Shown here one piece after another: positions 18,081-27,574 of a DNA stretch of 64,000 bases. Made by a program: the position numbers and the translations under genes. The stretch spans positions 3,658,001 to 3,722,000 of the forward strand of contig NZ_CP084992.1 of the NCBI RefSeq assembly GCF_044793635.1, read 5' to 3'. Below the pieces are notes generated by a model. The model did no database searches. It was not told where the DNA came from and was given only the letters and a program-made list of their open reading frames with translations. The stretch is from Virgibacillus_F necropolis_A. GTDB lineage: Bacteria > Bacillota > Bacilli > Bacillales > Amphibacillaceae. Positions within the stretch are counted from its first letter, which is position 1; each line of letters opens with the position of its first letter.

Positions 18081-19034
18081 ATGGATGTTGTAACACTAGG
18101 CGAGACGATGGTGTTGTTTACCCCGAAATCGACCGGACTTATGCGTTATGCCGGTGACTTTTCAACAAAGGTTGCTGGTGCTGAGTCGAATGTAGCAATC
18201 GGACTGACAAGGCTTGGGTATAAGACAGGTTGGATCAGCAAACTTGGGGATGATGAGCTCGGCGAGCGAATTCTTTCGTTTATTCGTGGAGAAGGCGTTG
18301 ATGTTAGCCAGGTAAAGTTTGATGATAGTGCATCGTCGGGTCTCTTTTTTAAAGAAAAATTGTCTTCTAATGAAGTAAGGGTGAAGTATTATCGGAATGA
18401 TTCGGCGGCGAGCCGGATGTCGGCCCTTGAACTAGATGAAGCTTATATTTCCGGTGCAAAATATCTACATGTTACTGGTATCACTCCCGCACTAAGTGAG
18501 GACTGTTATGAATCCGCTTTAACTGCGATTAACTATGCAAAAAAGAATGGTGTAACCGTGGTTTTTGACCCTAATCTCAGGCGCAAGTTATGGGAGGAGG
18601 ATAAGGCAAGAAAAGTTCTTACGGAATTGTCCTCAATGGCTGACATTGTTTTACCTGGGGTAGATGAGGCAGAATTTTTATTCGGTAAATCAGATCCCGA
18701 ATCATTGGCACAAGCATTTTATGATAACGGTGCTTCTACGGTGATTATGAAACTTGGCAAGAAGGGTGCCTATGTTTTATCCAACAAGACAGCAGGATTT
18801 GTGGAAGGGTTTCCGGTAGAACAAGTAGTGGATCCAGTCGGTGCTGGTGATGGTTTTGCGGCTGGCTGTTTGTCTGGTTTTATTGACGAACTTGATTTGA
18901 AGGAAGCTGTCAGACGTGGCAATGCTGTTGGGGCAATGGTAACGATGGCTGATGGTGATGTGGAAGGATTACCTGATAAGAAAAGACTTACTAGTTTTAT
19001 AAATAAATCCCATCAGGATGATGTTGAAAGATAA
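18081..19034 (+). CDS. kdgK: 2-dehydro-3-deoxygluconokinase, PfkB family (KdgK)
   Basis: Phosphorylates 2-keto-3-deoxy sugar acids to the 6-phosphate. PfkB fold: N-terminal LGETMVLFTP, KVAGAESNVAIGLTRLG, FDPNLRRKLW, and the catalytic DPVGAGDGFAAG near residues 252-263 with the base Asp in GAGD. 317 aa. First gene of kdgK-kdgA-dgoD-gntP, with only 14 nt to kdgA. Because the operon also encodes a galactonate-dehydratase-type enzyme, the in vivo substrate may be the galactonate-derived epimer as well as KDG. Confidence 0.88.
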   Translation: MDVVTLGETMVLFTPKSTGLMRYAGDFSTKVAGAESNVAIGLTRLGYKTGWISKLGDDELGERILSFIRGEGVDVSQVKFDDSASSGLFFKEKLSSNEVRVKYYRNDSAASRMSALELDEAYISGAKYLHVTGITPALSEDCYESALTAINYAKKNGVTVVFDPNLRRKLWEEDKARKVLTELSSMADIVLPGVDEAEFLFGKSDPESLAQAFYDNGASTVIMKLGKKGAYVLSNKTAGFVEGFPVEQVVDPVGAGDGFAAGCLSGFIDELDLKEAVRRGNAVGAMVTMADGDVEGLPDKKRLTSFINKSHQDDVER

Positions 19035-19048
19035 GGAGGTTTCCAGAT

Positions 19049-19684
19049 ATGGTAGATACATTTCAGCAAATAAAGGATCACAAGTTGGTCGCTGTCATAC
19101 GTGGTGCGAAAGGTGATGATGTTTTATCCATCGCTCGTGCTCTTCATGCGGGCGGTGTTCATATTTTAGAAATTACGGCGGATACACCGCAAGTAGATAC
19201 GTTAATTAGAAGCGTGAATCAAGAGTTCGGCGATCAAATGATTGTTGGTGCTGGTACTGTTCTTGATCCTGAAACAGCAAGAACAGCAATTATGGCAGGT
19301 GCGCGCTTCATATTTTCGCCAACGGTTAATGTGGAGACGATTCGATTGACGAAACGCTATGGTGTTGTAAGCATTCCAGGTGCATTAACTCCAACAGAAA
19401 TTTTAACAGCATATGAACATGGTGCGGACCTGATTAAGGTATTTCCTGCAGGTACGATGGGCCCGAGTTATATAAAAGATATCCATGGACCTTTACCTCA
19501 CATTCCGTTAATGCCTACCGGTGGCGTCGATTTGTCCAATGTAAGGCAGTATTTTGAAAATGGTTCTGTTGCGGCAGGTCTTGGTAGTGCGTTAGTTAAC
19601 ACAAAACAACCGATTAATCCAGATACATTAAAGGGTATCACTGAAAAAGCACAACAATTTGTAGAATCAATAAAGGATGTGTAA
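19049..19684 (+). CDS. kdgA: KDPG (or KDPGal) aldolase (KdgA)
   Basis: Class I aldolase splitting 2-keto-3-deoxy-6-phosphogluconate, or its galacto epimer, into pyruvate and glyceraldehyde 3-phosphate. The Schiff-base lysine is in DLIKVFPAG; VGAGTVLDPE and PTGGVDLSN (phosphate site) are intact, and HILEITADTP replaces the commoner LEVTLRTP catalytic-glutamate strand while keeping the Glu. 211 aa. AAGGAGG ribosome site. Closely linked to kdgK upstream and dgoD downstream. Confidence 0.9.
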   Translation: MVDTFQQIKDHKLVAVIRGAKGDDVLSIARALHAGGVHILEITADTPQVDTLIRSVNQEFGDQMIVGAGTVLDPETARTAIMAGARFIFSPTVNVETIRLTKRYGVVSIPGALTPTEILTAYEHGADLIKVFPAGTMGPSYIKDIHGPLPHIPLMPTGGVDLSNVRQYFENGSVAAGLGSALVNTKQPINPDTLKGITEKAQQFVESIKDV

Positions 19685-19688
19685 GGAT

Positions 19689-20837
19689 ATGAAAATTACT
19701 GGTTTTGAACTTTATCAAGTACCACCACGTTGGTTATTCTTGAAAATTGAAACAGACGAAGGAATCAGCGGTTGGGGTGAGCCGGTTGTCGAAGGGCGTT
19801 CCCAAACAGTGGAAGCCGCTGTACGAGAATTAATGGACTACTTAATCGGCAAGGACCCACGTAATATTGAAGATCATTTTCAAGTCTTGTATCGCGGGGG
19901 ATTTTATCGTGGCGGCCCAATCCTTATGAGCGCAATTTCCGGAATTGAGCAAGCGCTATGGGACCTCAAAGGAAAATATTACAATATGCCCGTCTACGAA
20001 ATGCTAGGCGGAGCGGTTCGCGATAACATTCAGGTTTATTCGTGGATTGGCGGGGATCGTCCACAAGATGTTGGTGCTGCCGCAAAGGAGAAAGCCGATG
20101 CAGGATTTACAGCAATCAAGATGAACGGGACCGAAGAAATGAATTATATTGACAGCTACTCAAAAGTGGATGCAGCTGTTAATCGGGTAGCAGCTATTCG
20201 CGACGCTGTTGGTAATGACTTTGGTATAGGAATTGACTTCCATGGCCGGGTACACAAAGCAATGGCCAAAATTCTTGTGAAGGAGCTTGAGCCTTATCGA
20301 CCAATGTTTATCGAAGAGCCTGTACTTGCTGAAAATATCGAGGCTTTCAGGGACATTGCGAATCATACGACCACACCAATTGCTACAGGTGAACGTAACT
20401 ATACGCGCTGGGGATTCAAGCAAATGTTGATGGACGGTGTCGTGGATATTATACAACCCGATTTGTCACATGCCGGAGGGATTCTCGAGGTGAAAAAAAT
20501 TGCGACAATGGCTGAAACGTTTGATGTAGCGGTTGCACCACACGCACCACTTGGACCTATCAATTTAGCAGCATCGCTCCAGGTTGATGCATGTACGCCG
20601 AACTGTATTATTCAGGAACAAAGTCTTGGAATTCATTACAACAAGGGTAGTGACCTTTTGGATTACCTTGTTGATCCAACGGTATTTGAATACGAATCTG
20701 GTTCAGTTAGTATGCCAAAGGGAGCCGGACTCGGCATCGAGATCAACGAAGAACGTGTCAAGGAAGCATCAAAGGTTGGTCACCAATGGAAAAATCCAAT
20801 CTGGCGTCACAAGGATGGCACAGTTGCGGAATGGTAG
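19689..20837 (+). CDS. dgoD: D-galactonate dehydratase family protein (DgoD)
   Basis: Enolase-superfamily dehydratase; members convert D-galactonate to 2-keto-3-deoxygalactonate. Very DgoD-like over the whole length: PPRWLFLKIETDEG, GFYRGGPILMSAISG, GIDFHGRVHKAMA with the metal Asp, FIEEPVLAE, TGERNYTRW, QPDLSHAGGI, PHAPLGPI with the catalytic His, and the C-terminal NPIWRHKDGTVAEW. 382 aa from the ATG at 19689. An upstream ATG at 19677 overlaps kdgA without spacing for a ribosome site and is disfavoured. The operon context fits a keto-deoxy-acid pathway. Confidence 0.88.
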   Translation: MKITGFELYQVPPRWLFLKIETDEGISGWGEPVVEGRSQTVEAAVRELMDYLIGKDPRNIEDHFQVLYRGGFYRGGPILMSAISGIEQALWDLKGKYYNMPVYEMLGGAVRDNIQVYSWIGGDRPQDVGAAAKEKADAGFTAIKMNGTEEMNYIDSYSKVDAAVNRVAAIRDAVGNDFGIGIDFHGRVHKAMAKILVKELEPYRPMFIEEPVLAENIEAFRDIANHTTTPIATGERNYTRWGFKQMLMDGVVDIIQPDLSHAGGILEVKKIATMAETFDVAVAPHAPLGPINLAASLQVDACTPNCIIQEQSLGIHYNKGSDLLDYLVDPTVFEYESGSVSMPKGAGLGIEINEERVKEASKVGHQWKNPIWRHKDGTVAEW

Positions 20838-20901
20838 GGGACTTTTAGTAATAGATATTGGAAATATTATTGTTACAAACAACAAAAAGGGGAGCGTTTA
20901 A

Positions 20902-22260
20902 ATGTCTACATTAGGGTTAATTTTACTTGCCGTTTTCGGCGTAGGGTTATTATTATTTCTTGTCATTCGTATTAATCTTCAAGCATTTCTTGCACTAATT
21001 GTCGTTAGTTATATTGTTGGTCTTATAGCAGGTATGAGCCCATCAGAGATTTTCGCAGCCGTACAGGCCGGAATGGGCGGAACCGTTGGGGAGATTGCTG
21101 TTATTATCGGGGTCGGTGCCATGTTTGGTGAGATTCTAAAAGTATCAGGTGGTGCAGAACGTTTGGCACTAACACTGATGGATAAGTTTGGTGAAAAACG
21201 TATTAACTGGGCGCTTATGCTTACCGGTTTTATTATTTCTATTCCAGTGTTTCTAGACGTAGCATTTGTTATTTTAGTGCCAATTTTATATAGCTTGGCG
21301 AAAAAAACAGGGAAATCATTGCTTTTTTATGGTATCCCACTATTAGCTGGTTTGGCGGTAACACACAGTTTCGTACCACCAACTCCAGGTCCGATTGCAG
21401 TAGCTTCCTTATTAGGGGCTAATATCGGTTGGGTTATCCTATTTGGTTTGATGGCAGGTATTCCAGCAGCGATTATCGCAGGTCCAATTTTCGGTACCTA
21501 TATTTCTAAAAAGATTCACGTTGAAGTGCCAAAATTGATGATGCAAAACATGGCGGAAGAAGCTAGAGGCAAGCAATATGATAAAGAACTTCCAAGCTTT
21601 GGCATGATTGCAACACTTATTTTACTACCACTTTTTCTTATTTTATTAAACACATTTGCAAGTGTAGCACTACCAGAGGAAAGCACAATGCGAACAGTTG
21701 TTACGTTTATTGGTAATCCAGGGGTTGCATTAACAATCACAGCTTTATTAACCTTCTACCTACTTGGTACACGACGTGGATACTCTAGAGCAGAGATTCA
21801 GGAAATAGCAACGAAGTCTCTTGAGCCTGCAGGTATCATCATTTTGATTACAGGTGCAGGTGGTATCTTTGGCCAAGTGCTGGTTGAAACTGGAATTGGA
21901 GATGTACTTGCTGATTCAATGAGCACTCTAAATATACCGGTTCTAGTGTTTGCATTCATAGTAGCTGCAGCAATTCGTATTGCACAAGGTTCAGCTACAG
22001 TTGCAATGGTTACTGCAGCTAGTTTAATCACACCTGTAATTGGTACTCTTGGAATTGAAGGACCGATGCTCGCCTTGCTTGTTATCGCAATTGCTTCAGG
22101 TGCAACCATTGCATCCCATGTTAATGATTCAGGTTTCTGGATGGTTAACCGTTTCTTCGGTATGTCCGAGAAAGATACATTGAAATCCTGGACAGTGATG
22201 GAAACAATCATTGCTTTAGTAGGTTTCGGTATGACGCTAATAATTAGTATGTTTATCTAA
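20902..22260 (+). CDS. gntP: GntP family sugar-acid permease
   Basis: Proton-coupled uptake of gluconate-type acids through the membrane; about 12-14 hydrophobic helices. GntP signatures: GGTVGEIAVIIGVGAMFGEIL, cut as EIAVIIGVGAMFGEIL, then FLDVAFVILVPI, HSFVPPTPGPIAVA, AGGIFGQVLVETGIGD, GSATVAMVTAASL and ASHVNDSGFWMV. 452 aa. Last gene of the kdgK operon, closed by a strong terminator. Substrate may be galactonate as much as gluconate, given its operon partners. Confidence 0.9.
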   Translation: MSTLGLILLAVFGVGLLLFLVIRINLQAFLALIVVSYIVGLIAGMSPSEIFAAVQAGMGGTVGEIAVIIGVGAMFGEILKVSGGAERLALTLMDKFGEKRINWALMLTGFIISIPVFLDVAFVILVPILYSLAKKTGKSLLFYGIPLLAGLAVTHSFVPPTPGPIAVASLLGANIGWVILFGLMAGIPAAIIAGPIFGTYISKKIHVEVPKLMMQNMAEEARGKQYDKELPSFGMIATLILLPLFLILLNTFASVALPEESTMRTVVTFIGNPGVALTITALLTFYLLGTRRGYSRAEIQEIATKSLEPAGIIILITGAGGIFGQVLVETGIGDVLADSMSTLNIPVLVFAFIVAAAIRIAQGSATVAMVTAASLITPVIGTLGIEGPMLALLVIAIASGATIASHVNDSGFWMVNRFFGMSEKDTLKSWTVMETIIALVGFGMTLIISMFI

Positions 22261-22274
22261 TGTATATTAAATAT

Positions 22275-22312
22275 AACAGCTATCCTTTTAAACGAAAGGA
22301 TAGCTGTTTTTA
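22275..22312. terminator. Terminator after gntP
   Basis: 14-bp stem aacagctatccttt with aaaggatagctgtt and a T-run on the + strand; A-rich upstream flank may also serve the convergent acylase gene. Confidence 0.9.
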
Positions 22313-22324
22313 ATAAGTTTAACT

Positions 22325-24700
22325 CTATGGTTCCAATGTCAATTCCGTTCCCTTGCTTCCATTCATATTCGTCAAATGATATTTTCCGTCAACCCAATCG
22401 TTCATTTGGTCATGGTACCAGTCACTCTTAAAGTGACCTGCTTGCCCTGGGCCAACTATATGATAGCCTTTCTTCATGTCACTCGTATCAATAACAAATC
22501 GCCAGGATGCTCCGTGATCAACGATTCCCGTTTTAGTATCATAGCTAGCCGCCATTGGGGTGACGCTACTTCCACCGACTGGAATTGGGTCTTCATTATT
22601 GAAAAAGAATGCCAATACTGGACTTATATCTGACAATGGATGAGGAAACTGTACTCTATGGTAATCCCCCCATTGCCAAGCAGTCAGGTCACTACCGTAT
22701 TCTTCAGTCAAATGGGTCAACGTATTTTTCAATGCAGTATGAAGCACGGTTTGAAATCCGCCATTTTCCTGAATCCAAATCGAGTCATTACCACTTCGTA
22801 ATATTTCGTCGGTTGTTTGTCCTTTACTGCCAAATAAATCCATCACGTCTTCAGGTATCGCATCTTCATACAAAATGGTTTCGATTTCATCTAGCCAATA
22901 ATGAAATATCAGAGGCTGCGAGGCGTTAACTTTATCCTCATAATTCCAATTCGATAGCAATTTCAATGCTTTTTCCTCAACCGTGGACAGATTCGCATCC
23001 TCCAATGCCTCAGCAAACATCGGAACAAATTCGCGAGCTTGCAAATTCATTTGATCCATTTGCAAGTCTTCCATATCTTCTACAGTAAAATCATCGCCTG
23101 CTGCAAGAACCTCAGCGATACGTTCATAACGATATGGCTGTGCCCAAACATTACTAATGTGATAAGGGTAATCATCCCCGACTATTTTGTTGTTTGCCGT
23201 TGCAATAAACCCTTTTTCAGGGTTAACAACTGTTGGCAATTCATCAAATGGGATGTATCCCTTCCAATCATTTTCTTTTTCCCAGCCCTCTAGCGGCAAT
23301 AGTGCATCCTCACCGTCTTCATAAATAGGGATATTTCCATTCGCTTTATAAGCAATCGTTCCATCTTTTGAAGCAAATACAAAATTTTGGGGAGGGGATA
23401 GGAATTTTTCCAAACCTTTTTCAAATTCATCCCAATTCGAAGCTTTATTTATTTCTAAAATGGCCGCAAGTTCTGTTGTTGGTTCGAGTGCCGTCCATCT
23501 CAATGACATGACCGTATTCTTTACGCTGTCGTTTGCAAAATTGGATATTATTGGGCCATGGCGGGTCTCGATAACTTGATAATCAATTGTTTCGCCATCT
23601 TTCACTTTAATTGGCTCATCCATTACTTGAGCTTGTTCCCATTCACCTTCATATAAAAATTCATGCGGGTTATCTGGATTTCTTTTTTCCAAATAAAGCT
23701 GTTGCACATCTGGTCCCGTATTTGTAACTCCCCATGCGATATCCTCGTTATGACCGAGAATAATTCCAGGAACACCAGCAAAAATAACACCACTAACATT
23801 TACTTCTGGAGTCTCTAAATGCATCTGGTACCAAATGGACGGGGTAGCAAGTCCTAAGTGTGGATCATTTGCCAAAAGTGGCATACCGGATTCTGATTTT
23901 TCACCACTAACAACCCAGTTATTGCTTCCATTAAAAGTATGAGGAATAACAGCTTGATCAAAACTAGCCGCAACATCCAGCTCATTTTCACCTATTATAG
24001 TAGGCTTATTATCCGGATATTTCGGAAACAGTTCATATGCCTTTTCTTCAGTAAAATTATTCAGCGCATAATAATTAAAAGCTTGTTGCTCCCAGTGTCC
24101 ACCTAAGTCAAACGCCATATATTTTCCAATTGTCAACGAGTCGATAGGAGTCCATTCGGCTGGCTCAGACCCCATCAACGTGAACTCAATTGGCAAACTA
24201 TTCTCTGCCTTCGCTTGATGAATGTAGGCATTTACACCATCAGCAAACCACTGTAATACCTGCTTTGATTCATCAGAATAAATTTTATATGATTCTTCCG
24301 CTGCACGCCTCAAACCAAGGGTACGAAAATATTTATCATGATCAATTGCAACTTCACCAACAACTTCGCTCAACGTACCTGATGCCTGTCTGCGTGACAT
24401 TTCCATTTGGAACATTCGGCTTTGAGCCTGAATATATCCTTGGGCGATATAAAGATCATGAGCATTTTCAGCCTTAATATGCGGTACACCATTTTCATCA
24501 GTTATCACGGTCACTTCATTCTCGAGCGCTGATAGTTCAATAGTCCCTTCAACCTGTGCAAGTGACTTATTTATGTAGGCGTTCGCAAAAACAAATAAGA
24601 TAACACCAACCGCAACTAGTACTCCGAAAGTAATGAGTAGGATTTTCTTTTTATTACGCTTTTTCTTTTGCGGCTCTACAAAAACCTCCTGTGTTTGCAA
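22325..24700 (-). CDS. Penicillin acylase family N-terminal-nucleophile hydrolase
   Basis: Amidase of the penicillin G acylase / acyl-homoserine-lactone acylase family. A basic N-terminus (PQKKKRNKKK) and one hydrophobic helix (residues 20-42) suggest membrane anchoring with the catalytic part outside. The self-cleavage site is HTFNGSNNW, making Ser259 the N-terminal nucleophile of the large chain; LLANDPHL and the later GHNEDIAWGVTNTG fit the family. 791 aa, normal for the precursor. TTG start with AGGGGGA seven nt upstream. The substrate (lactam side chain, acyl-HSL or other amide) cannot be told. Confidence 0.88.
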   Translation of the reverse strand: MQTQEVFVEPQKKKRNKKKILLITFGVLVAVGVILFVFANAYINKSLAQVEGTIELSALENEVTVITDENGVPHIKAENAHDLYIAQGYIQAQSRMFQMEMSRRQASGTLSEVVGEVAIDHDKYFRTLGLRRAAEESYKIYSDESKQVLQWFADGVNAYIHQAKAENSLPIEFTLMGSEPAEWTPIDSLTIGKYMAFDLGGHWEQQAFNYYALNNFTEEKAYELFPKYPDNKPTIIGENELDVAASFDQAVIPHTFNGSNNWVVSGEKSESGMPLLANDPHLGLATPSIWYQMHLETPEVNVSGVIFAGVPGIILGHNEDIAWGVTNTGPDVQQLYLEKRNPDNPHEFLYEGEWEQAQVMDEPIKVKDGETIDYQVIETRHGPIISNFANDSVKNTVMSLRWTALEPTTELAAILEINKASNWDEFEKGLEKFLSPPQNFVFASKDGTIAYKANGNIPIYEDGEDALLPLEGWEKENDWKGYIPFDELPTVVNPEKGFIATANNKIVGDDYPYHISNVWAQPYRYERIAEVLAAGDDFTVEDMEDLQMDQMNLQAREFVPMFAEALEDANLSTVEEKALKLLSNWNYEDKVNASQPLIFHYWLDEIETILYEDAIPEDVMDLFGSKGQTTDEILRSGNDSIWIQENGGFQTVLHTALKNTLTHLTEEYGSDLTAWQWGDYHRVQFPHPLSDISPVLAFFFNNEDPIPVGGSSVTPMAASYDTKTGIVDHGASWRFVIDTSDMKKGYHIVGPGQAGHFKSDWYHDQMNDWVDGKYHLTNMNGSKGTELTLEP

Positions 24701-25186
24701 TAAAATATCCCCCTGTGTTTTATTTATCGCAGGTTGACGGGCACTAAATTCCCTTGATCAAAAGTGGAGGTAAGCCAAAAATTATAGTTGTGGGATAATT
24801 GCCCGTACAAGCCCAATCGTACAACCAACATTAGCGGGAGAAAAGACCCCTTAATGAAGTTGTACTTTATATAATAATTATTCGACATAGATTGGTAGAT
24901 TCCTTTTTAAAACCTAATTAAGAATAATATATGTTGAATTGACAACTGTCTAGGAAATGATTAATTTAATTTATCAACAGGTTTAAACTTAAGCAATTCG
25001 GGGAAATAGACCTATAAGTCGACACAGCAAAACACTATTTTCTGCTGAAAATAGTGTTTGATAAATGCATTAATTTACCTGGATTTTTATGGTGAATTTC
25101 CGTAAATGGAAAAGGTTTAAAGGTAGGTATTTAGGACTATAAAAAAGTGAATTGGCTAGTAGAGGATATTTTAAAAGGAAGTGAAT
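24701..25186. other. 486-bp non-coding stretch between acylase and sda
   Basis: No credible gene on either strand. It holds the acylase upstream region, an AT-rich part with several A/T boxes, a perfect hairpin at 25030-25058, and the sda leader. No recognisable riboswitch. Confidence 0.5.
25030..25058. other. Perfect hairpin upstream of sda
   Basis: aaacactattttc pairs with gaaaatagtgttt around a short loop. There is no T-run on either side, so it looks more like an operator or mRNA structure than a terminator. Confidence 0.4.
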
Positions 25187-25363
25187 ATGATGCAGTGCTT
25201 AAGTGATAATACATTAATAGATACATATAACAAAGCATTAGAACTGAACTTGAACGAAGCTTATATAGAATTATTAATGAATGAAATAAATAGAAGAGGT
25301 ATCGATCATACCAGATTACTAAATAACAATGATAGTAGTTATGTTAATAAGGTGGAAGTTTAG
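25187..25363 (+). CDS. sda: Sporulation histidine kinase inhibitor Sda
   Basis: Small antikinase that binds KinA/KinB and blocks entry into sporulation when DNA replication is disturbed. The core CLSDNTLIDTYNKALELNLN followed by IELLMNEINRRGI matches the two-helix Sda hairpin (LSDELLIESY..., FIELIENEIKRR in B. subtilis). AAGGAAGTGA precedes two ATGs at 25187 and 25190; a GTG at 25181 lies inside the ribosome site and is rejected. About 58 aa, slightly longer than B. subtilis Sda through a C-terminal tail. It points to an endospore-former. Confidence 0.85.
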   Translation: MMQCLSDNTLIDTYNKALELNLNEAYIELLMNEINRRGIDHTRLLNNNDSSYVNKVEV

Positions 25364-25513
25364 TATAGATGATGAAAGGGGCCAGGATATAGGTGATGAA
25401 GTAATTGAAGAATATGGTGCACGTGTAAGTTGCACGCTTCGCGATAGGGGTTTTGTGGCCGCACTGGTCCCGGTGGCGATGATTTTGTAATCCCTTATTT
25501 ATCTTTATAAAAA

Positions 25514-25555
25514 ATAAAACCAGCTGGTGAGGGGGAATTCACCAGCTGGTTTTAT
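25514..25555. terminator. Bidirectional terminator between sda and neutral protease gene
   Basis: 17-bp perfect stem ataaaaccagctggtga with tcaccagctggttttat and an 8-nt loop, A/T runs at both ends. Confidence 0.9.
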
Positions 25556-25566
25556 CAAGAATAAGG

Positions 25567-27246
25567 TTATTCCATAATCCCGACTTCATCAAAACCATTT
25601 GCCGAGGCTTGTGCTTCTTCGCTGCCATCACCGTATAGATCTACTGCTGATTGTACGACAGCATCACGGGCGTCTTTGAAATCAGAGTTTGGTGTTAAGT
25701 AATGAACCAATGCGCGATAGTATATATGACCGAGCTTGTCCTTGCCGATTTGGGTTCCGATAAGGTAAGCGGCATGGTTGAAGATTGAAGAGTTAATATG
25801 AACGCCACCGTTATCCAAACTTAAAGGCAAATCATAATATTGATCCATATGGGATGGATATGTGCCACTTCCATCTCCATATTCCCAAAAGTCTTCTGAA
25901 ACCAAGTATTTACTTGGAGTGTCTAAACTACGAAGAGACGTTCTTCCCGAAGCAACGGCTTCATCTCCCATAATATCCTCACCGAGCTCCCAATCCTCCT
26001 CATCGACTAATGCACCGAATATATCGGAAAATGATTCGTTTAGAGATCCGGATTGGTTTCGGTATCTTAATCCCGCGGTATGAGTTGTCACACCGTGCGT
26101 CATTTCATGAGCGGCCACATCAAGACCAGCTGAAAGCGAGATGAAAAAATCACCATCTCCGTCACCATAAGTCATTTGTTCGCCGTTCCAGAAGGCGTTG
26201 TTATAATTTTTTCCAAAGTGGACGGATGAGATAATTGCCATGCCTTCACCATCAATGGAATTTCGATCATGTTCTTCAAGATAATACTCGTACACTTTTT
26301 CCGAGTTGTAATGGGCATCTACAGCAGCCCGGTCGTATTTGTCATGAAAAGCAGCATCCTGATTCGAGAATAATTCACCAGGAAATGGTGCGTTCCATTG
26401 ATTGTTGAGGTCGTAAGTACGAATGCCTTCTAAGTTTTCATGTGAAATATCATTTAGGAAAAACATTGTTCCTTTATTATCTCCAGGAGTGTTTTTGTGG
26501 GAAATATGCAAATTACGTTTATCACCCAATACTCCAATACCTGATCCCTTTGAAGCTTTATATTGACCGACATCCATCAGTGTATTAATTTTGTCAATTA
26601 CTTCACCACTGTGCGCATCAACATATACATACCAGTTTCCAGGCTCTTTGCCAAGAAAGTTTACATTTGTTTTGTAAGCTAAATGATTCTCGCCATTAAA
26701 AGGGTAGATGACTAATTCTGCAGTCGGCTCATATGGTAATACATCTGGAGCAGAGACTTTATCTTTAGCAGTTTCCAAAGCCTTTTGTTTAGAAATTGAA
26801 GCTTTCGTTGACAGATCAGTTTCTTCAAGTGCTCTGTTGTAATACCCGTTTACGCTTTGAACACTACCACTTTTACCATAGTGAACGATTACTTCACTGC
26901 CTTCAACTGGAACCCCGTTTACCGTTTGCTCCATACTGACATGCTTCATTCCGATTTTGTCCTTTTTAGTTTTCTTTACTTTAAATTGGCTCTTTCCATT
27001 TTTCATGTTGAAAAGTCCCTTGTTCTTATTGAGAAATTGCTTGGCATCTTTTGTTGTAATGTGTTCCAACTTTTTTTCTTTAACAAAGATCGGAACATTT
27101 AACTGTTTGGCATTGGGCTTTTGTTTATGTATCTCATGTTGGACTAAATTTGTGTCTTTTACTGTTATGGTTTGTCCACTTGATACCATTGGAGTGGTGA
27201 CCATTGCTGCGGACAAAACCATCGGTACAATCCATTTCTTATTCAT
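25567..27246 (-). CDS. nprE: Secreted neutral metalloprotease, thermolysin family (bacillolysin)
   Basis: Extracellular zinc endopeptidase of family M4. Signal peptide (residues 1-24, basic MNKK then hydrophobic core), FTP/PepSY propeptide to about residue 230, then the mature enzyme. Zinc ligands His380 and His384 in HEMTHG, Glu404 in GSLNESFSD; the substrate-polarising His is in NGGVHINSSIFNHAAY. 559 aa. The frame is open from 27264, but AGGAGGG stands 9 nt before the ATG at 27246, which also gives a proper signal peptide. Monocistronic. Confidence 0.93.
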   Translation of the reverse strand: MNKKWIVPMVLSAAMVTTPMVSSGQTITVKDTNLVQHEIHKQKPNAKQLNVPIFVKEKKLEHITTKDAKQFLNKNKGLFNMKNGKSQFKVKKTKKDKIGMKHVSMEQTVNGVPVEGSEVIVHYGKSGSVQSVNGYYNRALEETDLSTKASISKQKALETAKDKVSAPDVLPYEPTAELVIYPFNGENHLAYKTNVNFLGKEPGNWYVYVDAHSGEVIDKINTLMDVGQYKASKGSGIGVLGDKRNLHISHKNTPGDNKGTMFFLNDISHENLEGIRTYDLNNQWNAPFPGELFSNQDAAFHDKYDRAAVDAHYNSEKVYEYYLEEHDRNSIDGEGMAIISSVHFGKNYNNAFWNGEQMTYGDGDGDFFISLSAGLDVAAHEMTHGVTTHTAGLRYRNQSGSLNESFSDIFGALVDEEDWELGEDIMGDEAVASGRTSLRSLDTPSKYLVSEDFWEYGDGSGTYPSHMDQYYDLPLSLDNGGVHINSSIFNHAAYLIGTQIGKDKLGHIYYRALVHYLTPNSDFKDARDAVVQSAVDLYGDGSEEAQASANGFDEVGIME

Positions 27247-27574
27247 CAACAAATCCCTCCTCAAATAGTGTAATTAAATTATATACGAGGGATGTCGACT
27301 TTTGTAAGTACAATTCGGACTATTTATTATTTTAAGAAAAACGGGAGATAAGTACGGAAAATGACAAAATATGGGACATTCTACCTTATCATGGCACATT
27401 TAATAGGATTCCTTATCTAGGTGAACTTTTTGAGTACGAGTTTCCAGCCGGTTCAGTTGATCCAATGATTATTATGGTATACATATCGGAACTTTCAATT
27501 GAATAATAATATATGGTGCTTCTTAGTAAAATTAATGAAGGTTCTTTTTCCGTTAGACATGAGGGAGGTAGAGG
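27247..27574. other. Divergent upstream region of nprE and ctaG
   Basis: 328 bp, AT-rich, no gene. Holds the ribosome sites of both neighbours. No clear consensus promoter or operator stands out. Confidence 0.5.
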
